In this document: positions 1-8,600 of the stretch, in pieces | Numbering within the stretch: position 1 is the stretch's first letter | Layout: each line of letters opens with the position of its first letter | NCBI GenBank assembly: GCA_022601215.1 | Contig: JAHZIZ010000042.1 | Location: forward strand, 1-11,882 | DNA from: Bacteroidota bacterium | Lineage (GTDB): Bacteria > Bacteroidota > Bacteroidia > Flavobacteriales > Flavobacteriaceae | Direction of reading: 5' to 3' | DNA length: 11,882 bases | The notes under the pieces: model-generated | Databases searched by the model: none | Told to the model about the DNA's origin: nothing | The model's input: the letters and a program-made list of their open reading frames with translations, nothing else | Program-made: the position numbers and the translations under genes

Positions 1-615
1 ATTAACCGTAAGATCATTTTCAAAAATCGTGGCGCCTCCAACGATCATATCCCCAGATATCTGTAAATTACTACCATTGTTAATGTTTACATTGTTATTA
101 AAGTCTGTTACTCCATCAACATCTAGCGTGCCTGTAAACGATGTTGGGTTTTGTTCCGCTACTCTAAATGTATCGGCTAAGATAGTGGCTCCTATAACAT
201 CCAAAGAATTATTAAGTCGCGCCCCCTCTTCTACCTGTAACGTACTATTTAATCGAACTGTTCCATCAACAGTTAAACGATTTCTTAGATGAGTAGCATC
301 TACCACCAAAAGTGAACTCCCTAACTGCGTTCCACCATCCACTTCAAGCGTACTATTCAACTGTACCTCCTCCAGAACATTTAGACGACCTCCGAGACGA
401 CTGGCTCCTTCTACATCCAATATACCTGTGAGATACGTTTGGGCCTGATTGCTAACTTGAAGGGAGTTATTCATATTAGAAAATCCTTCAACTTCTAGGC
501 TTCCATTAAGTTCTGAAGCACTCTCATTATTAACGTCCAAACTACTATTTAGATTGGTAGTTCCGTCTACAATGAAGTCTGAATTAAATAATACGTCTCC
601 ATCGACAGTAAGCGT
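1..615 (-). repeat. Beta-rung repeat array in the second-copy gene
   Basis: About 16 coding repeats of 12 or 14 residues (36 or 42 bases) are visible, each beginning with a hydrophobic-x-V triplet such as LDVEG or LTVDG and ending in LNSS, LNST or similar. The array runs off the left edge, so its full size is unknown. Compared with the array at 2497-4010 the rungs are more diverged and rungs of the NNESPT kind are fewer. Confidence 0.8.
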
Positions 616-1038
616 TCCCGTTGCAAGAATTTCTCTATGAAAAGCGTAAGGGACGAAGGTTAGCTCTTGAGCACCTAACGCTGTAAAATTATTCCCAAAA
701 TTAATAGACACGTCCAAACTCTTGGGGGTTCCATCCCAATGGATTTCTGTAAAACTAGCAGAGGAAATAGGTTGTCCTTGCCCAATAATTAAATTAATAA
801 TGCCATGTGAGTCAGTTCTTGTTTGTTGCGTTTCAGCGTAAGCTATATTGCCATTTGCATTACGGATAATAAAACGCATTGTCACCGCTGTATTTGGCAA
901 AATATTCCCAGTAGCATTAACTCCGGGTAACTCCTGTGTATTGGGATCAAGAATCACAGCCTGATACGAAAGTCCATCTGTTTGGGCAATTGCACCAATC
1001 CCAAATAAGAGCAATACTATACATAGTAAATTTTTCAT
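1..1038 (-). CDS. Rung-repeat exported protein, second copy (C-terminal part beyond the window)
   Basis: The reading frame starts at ATG 1038 and stays open for 346 codons to the left edge, so the C-terminal part and stop are missing. The protein begins with a signal peptide (MKNLLCIVLLLFGIGAIAQ) and then an N-terminal domain of about 120 residues containing GLSYQAVILDPN, ETQQTRTD and LIIGQGQP. This kind of domain is common at the start of exported Bacteroidota proteins. From about residue 142 it becomes an array of short rungs of 12 or 14 residues with the pattern LxVxGxTxLNxx, about 16 of them in the window. By eye it matches the upstream gene (1050-4436) at about two thirds of N-terminal positions, so the two are tandem paralogues. 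The gap between them is 11 bases, which suggests one transcript. A role as a surface fibre or adhesin is inference. Confidence 0.9.
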   Translation of the reverse strand, partial: MKNLLCIVLLLFGIGAIAQTDGLSYQAVILDPNTQELPGVNATGNILPNTAVTMRFIIRNANGNIAYAETQQTRTDSHGIINLIIGQGQPISSASFTEIHWDGTPKSLDVSINFGNNFTALGAQELTFVPYAFHREILATGTLTVDGDVLFNSDFIVDGTTNLNSSLDVNNESASELNGSLEVEGFSNMNNSLQVSNQAQTYLTGILDVEGASRLGGRLNVLEEVQLNSTLEVDGGTQLGSSLLVVDATHLRNRLTVDGTVRLNSTLQVEEGARLNNSLDVIGATILADTFRVAEQNPTSFTGTLDVDGVTDFNNNVNINNGSNLQISGDMIVGGATIFENDLTVN

Positions 1039-1049
1039 ATTCGTTTCGT

Positions 1050-4000
1050 TTAGTGAGTATCTAACAACAGGGTATCTGCCTTTTTATCCAAGGCATTTAC
1101 TTTTGCCTCTATCGCTTTAAATTGTGATTCGTAAGCTCTCTGTTTATCTTGCATTTTCTTCATGATTGTAACCCAATCTCCATTATGAACTCCAACTACC
1201 GTATTTACAGTTTTAGGACCGTCAACTTTATTTGCTTCCCATGAACGTCCAACCGAATATCGAAAGTCATTTGCCGTCATTTCCTCTTGAGACTTTGCAA
1301 TTCCATATCCTTGAATTGTAGGGTGCACCACAATATAATCCCCTGTATTCACAGGACCCATTACTTTAACTGGGACTTGCCCCATAAATGCGATATTATT
1401 TCCTAAGTATTCTTTTCCTTCATCTGGTATATTTCCTAACACAATAGGGCGATGAGAAACAACCATAATCTGTTCTGCATTAGAAAGATCTTTGGTGATT
1501 TTACCGCCAACGACGGCCACTATATCACCAGCCGTTAAGTACTCTTTAGGATGTAAACGTTCCAACCATTCCGCATAATCACCATTTCCAGAAGAATATT
1601 CAACTCCAACTTTGTTTAATTCATCTATAAAATTAGTGATATACACCCCTCCGGTGGCAGCCACATCAACTGGATCTACACCTACAAAACCAGAAAGCAC
1701 ATTGAGCACATACAGATTATCCAATACTGTATTATTAACAAAATCCTCCATGGATTGTGCCCGTATCGTTCCCGTTTTTCTATCATCTTTATCTAAAAAA
1801 GTAATGTATTCGTTCTCCTTTGTTAAGGTATTTTGAAACGGATAACTTGGATCAGTCGTAAAAGGAATATCTGGCACTGCAATTGCTGGTAGACCATTCA
1901 CTGGAAGGTTTACTGGGAGAGCAGGCAAGTATTTACTTAAATCTGGAATCCCGGGAATTGAGGGTTGAGGAATAGGGATGTTAGGTAAATCCACTCTTGG
2001 AATATCCCATTCTGGAATTGTTAAATTTAGAAAAGGGATCGTAAACCCTCCAAAAATGGGTGGAGAATCTGGTATGATATTCGTGGAAGGAACCGTTAAG
2101 TTTGGAAAAGGAATAGGTAGCCCCATTCCGCCTTGACTACCCTGTGGAGCATTCATCTTTTGAAATATAAAATTAGACACATAATTCACAGCGGCTGTTT
2201 TAGCAAATCCAGGCACTTCCGCCAATACAGAATTGATATCTATGGTTCCTCCATTCTGCATTCTCCCTTTAACAAAATCAAACCCATCTTTATATAACGA
2301 CCCTTGATTTTGTGAAGAGTTAATAATAGGGTTAGGAAAATTATTTACAATACTTCCAGTATCTTCTCTATATGCTCCATGTAACTTCCCAAGTTTAATT
2401 ACAATTCCATCTCCGTTCCCAGTACTATTATTTGTAAAAGTTGCTATAGCACCTGGATTATCACTAACCACATTTATAGTTTCCGTATTTAAGTTGCCTA
2501 AGAACGTATTCCCAGTTACGGTCAAATCATTATTGATGGTAGTTACGCCAGCCACGTTCAAGGCATTATTTAAATTAGTGACACCAGCCACTTCAAGTGT
2601 TCCGCTTAAATTGGTAGCACTTTGGTTTAACACGTTTAAGTTATTCCCTAGGTTACTCTCACCATCCACGTTTAGGATTCCAGAAAGAGAAGTATTGCTC
2701 TGATTGGCAACTTCAACATCACTATTAAAAGTACTTACCCCATCAACATCTAATGTCCCTGACAAATTAGTTGGAGAGGCATTGGCAACCGTTAAGCTAT
2801 TATTAAGCGTTGTGGCTTCATCTACAGTCAAAGTCCCAGTTAAGCTTGTTGGACTAGCATTGGCTACATCGAGACTATTATTTAAGGTAGTGGTTCCGTC
2901 TACCGTGAGCGTACCCGTTAGTTGGGTTTCTGAAGCATTAGCGACAGTCAGGCCACCGTTTAATATGGTTTCTGCATCGACGATTAAACCTTCGGCAATG
3001 TTGGTGTTTCCATCTACCAACAAATCACCTGATAAATTTGTATTCGCATTATTATTTACAAAAACGGCGCTATTCAGATTTGTTATGCCATTCACCGTTA
3101 GATTATTATTCAAACTAATTGGACCATCGACTTCTAAAGATCCTGACAAGAAAGTTGGGCTCTCATTATTGACCGACAAACTACTATTTAGGCTAGTACC
3201 AAGATCTACCGTCAAACTACCCGAAAGTAATGTAGGACTCTGATTGTTTACATTAAGATCACTCTCAAAATTTGACTGTCCTGTAACTTGAAGACTATTA
3301 GAAAGGGTTGTTTCACCTGTTACATCCAAGGTTCCTGAAAGATTCGTTGGACTATTGTTATTCACGTTTAATAGACTATTCAAATTAGTATCTCCGTTTA
3401 CCGTAAGATCATCTTCGAATAAAGTAGTTCCTTCCACTGTGAGATCTCCAGAAACAGTAAGCGCACTATTATTATTTATGTTTACATCACTATTTAAATT
3501 GGTTTCTCCATTCACTGTTAACGTCCCCGTTAATCTAGTAGGGCTCTCGTTTATAACATCTAAATTATTATACAAAGTAGTTGCCCCATTTACTTGCAAG
3601 GTGCTATTTAAAAGGGTCGCATCAACTACATCTAAAGTATTGTTTAATTGTGCGGATCCATCCACCTCTAATGAACTATCTAAATTTGTAACTCCCGTAA
3701 CATCAAGAGTGCTGTTAAGTTCTGTTGCATCGACTACGTTTAATGTACTATTTAGTTGAGTGGCACCATCTACCTCTAAGGTATTATTTAAATTAGTAAC
3801 ACCATCTACATCAAGAGAACCACTTAGTCTTGTTGGACTTTCGTTGTTAACGTCTAGAGAGCTATTTAGGTTAGTTGCTCCATCTACTGTTAAATTTCCA
3901 CTCAAGTTAGTAGGGCTTTCGTTATTTACCGAAAGACTATTGTTCAAATCCGTTGTCCCTTCTACAACAAGGTTCCCGCCAAAAAGCACATCTCCATCCA

Positions 4001-4436
4001 CACTCATGGTCCCAGTTGCAATAATATCTCGATGAAAAGCATAAGGAATAAAGGTGAGTCTTTGATTACTTAACGCATTAAATATTCCATTGAATTGGAT
4101 ATCTACAGACAAATCTTTTCGAGATCCATCCCAATAGATCCCTGTAAAAGAAGCTCCATTCGTTGGTTGTCCTTGACCAATGATAAGATTAACGAGTCCA
4201 AAAGCATCCGTCCGAGCGTTTTGAGTTTCTTGATACTCTATAGCTCCAGCGGCATCCAGAACGGTAAAGCGAAGTAACACATCGGTATTTGGCAAAATAT
4301 TACCTGAGGCATTGACACCAGGTAACTCTTGAACGTTTGGGTCAATGATGACCGCTTGATAATGCAATCCATCGGTCTGGGCCATGGATGTCATAGTTAG
4401 CAATAATAAACTGAATAGCAATGTTATCTTTTTCAT
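1050..4436 (-). CDS. Large exported rung-repeat protein with GDYAEWLE-type C-terminal domain
   Basis: This is a 1128-residue protein. Residues 1-19 form a signal peptide ending MAQ. Residues 20-141 are the GLHYQAVIIDPN / LIIGQGQP domain shared with the downstream paralogue. Residues about 143-646 are some 40 short beta rungs. After these come a segment with STGNGDGIVIKLG (near 672) and a proline-rich section (about 760-862) dominated by IP and LP pairs. NEYITFLDKDD follows (about 872-882), then GDYAEWLE at 952-959. The rest of that domain contains IVAVVGGKIT, MVVSHRPIVLGN and NTGDYIVVHP. The last 35 residues look like a coiled coil. The C-terminal domain resembles those on long fibre-like proteins, distantly like the phage appendage (peptidase G2) type that helps trimers fold. 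That link is from memory and is not tested. No T9SS sorting domain is present. A surface fibre or adhesin role is inferred. Confidence 0.92.
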   Translation of the reverse strand: MKKITLLFSLLLLTMTSMAQTDGLHYQAVIIDPNVQELPGVNASGNILPNTDVLLRFTVLDAAGAIEYQETQNARTDAFGLVNLIIGQGQPTNGASFTGIYWDGSRKDLSVDIQFNGIFNALSNQRLTFIPYAFHRDIIATGTMSVDGDVLFGGNLVVEGTTDLNNSLSVNNESPTNLSGNLTVDGATNLNSSLDVNNESPTRLSGSLDVDGVTNLNNTLEVDGATQLNSTLNVVDATELNSTLDVTGVTNLDSSLEVDGSAQLNNTLDVVDATLLNSTLQVNGATTLYNNLDVINESPTRLTGTLTVNGETNLNSDVNINNNSALTVSGDLTVEGTTLFEDDLTVNGDTNLNSLLNVNNNSPTNLSGTLDVTGETTLSNSLQVTGQSNFESDLNVNNQSPTLLSGSLTVDLGTSLNSSLSVNNESPTFLSGSLEVDGPISLNNNLTVNGITNLNSAVFVNNNANTNLSGDLLVDGNTNIAEGLIVDAETILNGGLTVANASETQLTGTLTVDGTTTLNNSLDVANASPTSLTGTLTVDEATTLNNSLTVANASPTNLSGTLDVDGVSTFNSDVEVANQSNTSLSGILNVDGESNLGNNLNVLNQSATNLSGTLEVAGVTNLNNALNVAGVTTINNDLTVTGNTFLGNLNTETINVVSDNPGAIATFTNNSTGNGDGIVIKLGKLHGAYREDTGSIVNNFPNPIINSSQNQGSLYKDGFDFVKGRMQNGGTIDINSVLAEVPGFAKTAAVNYVSNFIFQKMNAPQGSQGGMGLPIPFPNLTVPSTNIIPDSPPIFGGFTIPFLNLTIPEWDIPRVDLPNIPIPQPSIPGIPDLSKYLPALPVNLPVNGLPAIAVPDIPFTTDPSYPFQNTLTKENEYITFLDKDDRKTGTIRAQSMEDFVNNTVLDNLYVLNVLSGFVGVDPVDVAATGGVYITNFIDELNKVGVEYSSGNGDYAEWLERLHPKEYLTAGDIVAVVGGKITKDLSNAEQIMVVSHRPIVLGNIPDEGKEYLGNNIAFMGQVPVKVMGPVNTGDYIVVHPTIQGYGIAKSQEEMTANDFRYSVGRSWEANKVDGPKTVNTVVGVHNGDWVTIMKKMQDKQRAYESQFKAIEAKVNALDKKADTLLLDTH
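2497..4010 (-). repeat. Array of about 40 beta-rung repeats
   Basis: The coding sequence is made of 12-residue rungs (LEVDGATQLNST type) and 14-residue rungs (LDVNNESPTRLSGS type). They mostly alternate, giving a higher-order unit of 26 residues or 78 bases. In a middle stretch (roughly 3600-3800) the 14-residue form is absent and six or seven 12-residue rungs follow one another. The repeated V in the third position and the LN/LS turns fit a beta-helix or interwoven trimeric beta fibre. The fold is inference. Confidence 0.85.
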
Positions 4437-4441
4437 AGCTG

Positions 4442-5125
4442 TTAGTTTTGGGATTGATTAGTTTCAATTTCTTTTATAGGTAGCTCTTCTTCCTTTTTTC
4501 TACAAGGAATATCTACCAAGACTCCTATGGCCAGAGAGTGCACATTGATACGAAGTTCGGTCACTTCAGAATCATTATTATCATCTAATGCTAAGCCCGA
4601 CCCATATAAGTACTGAGCATATATCTTTGCTTTTTCAGAAAGGGCAATTCGCACACCTCCACCGCTCCTAAAAAAAAGAGCAATGTCATTAAACTCTTCA
4701 ATGTCTTTTACATTAAAGACCTGATCATTTATAGTCTGTACTCCGTCTACCATCCATTCTCCATTAGCAGTAACCATGATATATAGAGCAACATTTTCAG
4801 TAAGTGGAAAGTCATATTCTAAACCTAAGTTCAAACCGACATAATCAATATCCCATTCAAAGAAATTACCAACAGTGTCATCGCTGCCAATTGCGCCAAA
4901 GCTATTATATGAAAGTCCCGTCGTTAATGACAACCCCTTATAAAGGTTGTGTTTATAACCTGCGCCTACATAACTTTTTGTCTTCGTCTGAAGATTTTGT
5001 AAATACTCTCCTTGATTATTCTTAAACTCAAAAGAAGAAGTGTTTCTTCCAGACTCAACATACACTTGTTGTCCATACAAAGTTGAACCTAGACCTAGTA
5101 GTATAATAAATAGTAGCTTTTTCAT
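4442..5125 (-). CDS. Outer-membrane beta-barrel protein
   Basis: This 227-residue protein has a signal peptide (MKKLLFIILLGLGSTLYGQ). The rest shows alternating hydrophobic/polar strands rich in Tyr, Gly and Phe, such as KSYVGAGYKHNLYKGLSLTTGLSYN, split here by turns, DYVGLNLGLEYDFPL, and KIYAQYLYGSG. This is the pattern of the small 8-strand outer-membrane barrels widespread in Bacteroidota. It ends in a hydrophilic tail of about 20 residues (IPCRKKEEELPIKEIET) instead of an aromatic residue, so the last strand is followed by a charged extension that may face the periplasm. It is shorter than PorP/SprF proteins and I see no specific link to that family. It lies 13 bases after the upstream gene and 5 bases before the rung-repeat gene, so it is probably made with both. 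A role in anchoring or exporting its neighbours is only suggested by position. Confidence 0.85.
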   Translation of the reverse strand: MKKLLFIILLGLGSTLYGQQVYVESGRNTSSFEFKNNQGEYLQNLQTKTKSYVGAGYKHNLYKGLSLTTGLSYNSFGAIGSDDTVGNFFEWDIDYVGLNLGLEYDFPLTENVALYIMVTANGEWMVDGVQTINDQVFNVKDIEEFNDIALFFRSGGGVRIALSEKAKIYAQYLYGSGLALDDNNDSEVTELRINVHSLAIGVLVDIPCRKKEEELPIKEIETNQSQN

Positions 5126-5133
5126 ATTTCTGA

Positions 5134-5146
5134 ATAGGTTAGTTTT
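5134..5146 (-). promoter_or_regulatory. Second copy of leader motif AAAACTAACCTAT, before the barrel gene
   Basis: This is identical in 13 bases to the leader at 9782-9794. It sits 8 bases before ATG 5125 and overlaps the end of the preceding gene, whose TAA stop is inside the motif. A translation leader role is inferred. Confidence 0.35.
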
Positions 5147-5654
5147 TTAATAGATTGGCTTTAAATTGTTTGTTCCCGGAGGTCACCAGTAAGATGTACT
5201 CTGAATCTAAGAGGGAATCAAGATCAACTTGTAATTCTTGAGAAGCCTTTACGGTAGTATTATGTACTATACGACCTAACAAATCATATACTACAATAGA
5301 GATATTCTCTTTCATTTCTTCACTAAAGAGAATATTAATCGTGCTTTCAAAAGGATTGGGGTATACCGCGGCATTAAGGTTGGAATCTTCCACGATAATC
5401 CTACTAATTTTAATGGGGGGTTGTATAAAGCCCTGTCTGGTGGTTATATTTTCATTAGTGTACGTTCCAATAGCGCTCTGTTGACCCACCGTTTGGTGCA
5501 CAATGTATGCATCTTCTCCAATAGTTACTGTTTCAGAAGCTCCAGATGCTCCCATTGAGGATCGCATAATTTCTTGAGCCTCCAATGAAAGACTTCCTAA
5601 CAGCATAATACTTATAAATAGTAGCCTCATCGGGTTTAATTTTTGGGTTATCAT
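5139..5654 (-). CDS. Small exported protein with T9SS type A sorting domain
   Basis: The preferred start, ATG 5654, overlaps the stop of the upstream gene as ATGA and gives 171 residues. ATG 5630 (MRLLFISIMLLG...) is nearly as likely because the signal peptide begins there, and ATG 5678 would add 8 residues in overlap. After the signal peptide (cleavage near LEAQ) comes a short region with SSMGASGASETVTIG and VHQTVGQQSAIGTY, then RQGFIQPP. This is a familiar layout in small Bacteroidota secreted proteins. The C-terminal part, NAAVYPNPFESTINI through VVYDLLGRIV to the basic end FKANLLKN, is a type A sorting domain. It directs export through the type IX system and usually attachment to the cell surface. 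The role of the mature part is unknown. Confidence 0.9.
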   Translation of the reverse strand: MITQKLNPMRLLFISIMLLGSLSLEAQEIMRSSMGASGASETVTIGEDAYIVHQTVGQQSAIGTYTNENITTRQGFIQPPIKISRIIVEDSNLNAAVYPNPFESTINILFSEEMKENISIVVYDLLGRIVHNTTVKASQELQVDLDSLLDSEYILLVTSGNKQFKANLLKN

Positions 5655-8600
5655 TCCTTTATTAGTTGTCGAGTCCATACTTGGCCTTGGCCTTCAATTA
5701 CAATGAGATAAGAAGCTGCGGGCAATACTGAAACATCCAGTGTTGTTTTTCTAGAGAATTCAGTTATCTCTTTAAGCAGCACCATCCGTCCAGTTAAATC
5801 GAAAAGAGTTATTCGTTCCACAGCAGTATCTGAAGAACTCAATGTCAATATTTGGTTCATTGGATTAGGATAAAGCCGTATCAAATTTTTCTGAACCTCG
5901 TCTTCGACGCCTAGAATGGTATCCACTGTTAATTGAAAATTACAACTGTCATTATTACCACTATCGTCTTCAGCAGTCAAGGATATGGTATAGTTGCCAG
6001 GGTCAAGTAGGGTTCCTACAGCAGGATTTTGAGTCAGGATTGTTACTGGATTGGTACAATTGTCCGTCACTGTCGCAAGTCCTAAATCAAAATAATCTGG
6101 AATTGAAAATTGATCTCCTGCCATCACTGCTACCGACTGACTTGCGGGGCAAATAATCACGGGATCAATAGATTCCAACACCGTTACTACTGCCGTACAA
6201 CTCGCACTATTTCCATAAAGATCTGTTGCTGATAATGTTACATTATTCGTGCCTAGATCGGCACAAGAAAATGAATTAACATCTATAGTTACCAAGGACA
6301 AACCACAGGCGTCATTGGTTCCTCCGTCAATATCATTTACAGTAATAAAAGCGACACCTGAAGCGTCTAACTGCACGGTGATATCCTGACAAACCATATT
6401 TGGCGCAATGGCATCTTCAACGGTTACAATGGCACTACATGAATCACTGTTTCCACTAGTATCCATAACCGTAAATAGTACGGAATTTGATCCCACATTA
6501 TTACAATTGAACAAGTTATTACTAACCGAAATATTGCCAATTCCACATGCATCTGTGCTCCCTCCGTCGATATCAGTAGGATCGATGAATGCATTTCCGG
6601 ACGCATCTAACTGAATGGTTATATTCTGGCAGACGGCCAAAGGATCGGTATCATCTTCAATCGTTACAATGGCACTACAGGTATCTGTATTACCACTGGT
6701 ATCTACTACCGTGAAAATCACACTATTTGCACCAATATCACTACAACTAAAAGTATCTTCTGAAATACTCATTGAGGCTATCCCGCAAAAATCGGTACTA
6801 CCCCCGTCCAATTGACTTGCATCTATAGTAACAACACCATTATTATCGAGAGCTACGGTAATGTTTTGACAAACTGCTGAAGGATTTATATCATCTAAAA
6901 CTGTGACAACAGCAATGCATTCAGCCATATTTCCATTTGCGTCGGTAACCGTTAACGTCACATTATTGGCTCCAATATTGGAGCAATCGAAACTTGAAAT
7001 ATCAAGCGAAGAAGAAGCAATGCCACAGGCATCGGAACTTCCTACATCAATGTCGGCAACGTCAATGATTCCCTGACCTGACGCATCTAATACTAAAGTA
7101 ATATCTTGACAGTTCACAGTGGGAGTCACAGTATCTTCTACTGTTACAACAGCAGTACATTGAGTTGTTATTCCACTTGCATTGGTTACACTTAAAGTTA
7201 CCATATTTGGTCCAATATCCGCACAGGTAAATGAAGTAACATCAATCATAGTTGTTACTACTCCACAGGAAGCCGAACTTCCACCGTCAATATCTGAGGC
7301 GGTAATATTTGAGTTCCCAGAGGCATCCAATTGTACTGTAATATCAAGACAACTAGCCACTGGAGGCACGTTATCAATAACGGTAACATTCGCAGTGGCT
7401 GTAGCGGTCTGACCGTCAGTATCGGTTACAGTCATTAGTACAGGAACAGGCGCTCCTGTATCTGTACATGTAAACGAATTAGGAGCGACCGTGATTGTAC
7501 TAATTGCACAGTTATCAATTGAGCCATTATCTACATCTGCTCCAACAATAAAAGCTTCTCCGTTATTATTTAAGATTACTGAAATATCCGCAGCCACAGC
7601 CATTGGAGGAATTATATCTACTACAGTGACTGTTGCAATGCAACTAGACATATTACCAGCCGCATCTGTCACGGTCAAAATCACCGAATTTATGCCTAAG
7701 TCACTACAATCGAAAGTAGTCGTGTCAATGGATAGGTTAATCGCACTACATACATCGTTACTTCCATTATCTATTTGCGATGCTGAAATTGTTGCCATTC
7801 CACTTGCGCTTAATTGTACTGTGATATCTTGACACACGGCAGTTGGTGGACTTTCATCAGTAATAGTTACCACCCCAATACAGGTGGTAGTATTTCCATT
7901 ATTATCTTCTAGCGTTAAGGTCACATTATTTGCCCCAAGGTTACTGCAATCAAAAGTGTCTATATCAATGGATTGAACGGCAATTCCACAGGAATCCTCA
8001 CTGGAGCCGATAATATCTTCCGGAGTTATAGTTGCATTACCCGCGGCATCAAGAACGACCGTTATATCGGCACACCCTTGGCTCGGACCTGTGCTATCTA
8101 TGATGGTGACCATGGCGGTTTGGGTAAATTCGTTGCCAAAAACATCAATGGCCGTCACTTCAACAGAATTGGCTCCTACGGAGGTGCAATTAAACGTACT
8201 TGGTTCGACACGATAACGAAGTACCCCGCAATTATCAACTGCCTCAGCAGTGTACAGTTCTGATGCAGTTACAAAAGTCGAGCCCATGGCATCAAGCATT
8301 TTTGTAATATTCATTACCGAAAAAGAAGGTGGAATCGTATCTTCTATGGTAACATTGGCTATACAAGTATCCACATTCCCATTTCCGTCGTCAATGGTTA
8401 ATGTAACGGCAATTGGGGTGGTAGATCCAAAGGGTACAAACTCATACGTTTTAAATGGAAACCCGACCCCAGCAATTGGAGGAATAGGGGGAATAGGTAA
8501 AGGCGGATTCGCAGTTTCGCTACCTAAAACACCAGGGCTGCTATACGCCCAAGTACCATCGTTAAAATCGAATACTCCTCCGTTTTGTTCTGTATTATTA

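Noticed and set aside
1050..1160. Peptidase S74-type chaperone end of the rung-repeat protein
   Set aside because: The coiled-coil end is similar in style, but I do not see the S74 catalytic arrangement. The GDYAEWLE pattern points to a different C-terminal module.
2497..4010. Regular DNA repeats that might suggest a CRISPR array
   Set aside because: The repeats are coding, diverged and in frame, with no constant repeat plus unique spacer arrangement and no cas genes nearby.
2494..4277. Series of plus-strand open frames, the longest at 2704-3243
   Set aside because: They lie opposite the rung-repeat gene and copy its repeat period with low-complexity protein sequence. They have no signal or domain of their own and are shadows of the repeats.
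4442..5125. PorP/SprF-type partner of T9SS adhesins
   Set aside because: Position next to repeat proteins is suggestive, but the protein is shorter than that family and I see no family motif, so it is only called an outer-membrane barrel.
5655..5660. AAAGGA as Shine-Dalgarno site for the small T9SS gene
   Set aside because: It touches the ATG at 5654 with no spacer and is 24 bases from the ATG at 5630, so it fits neither start.
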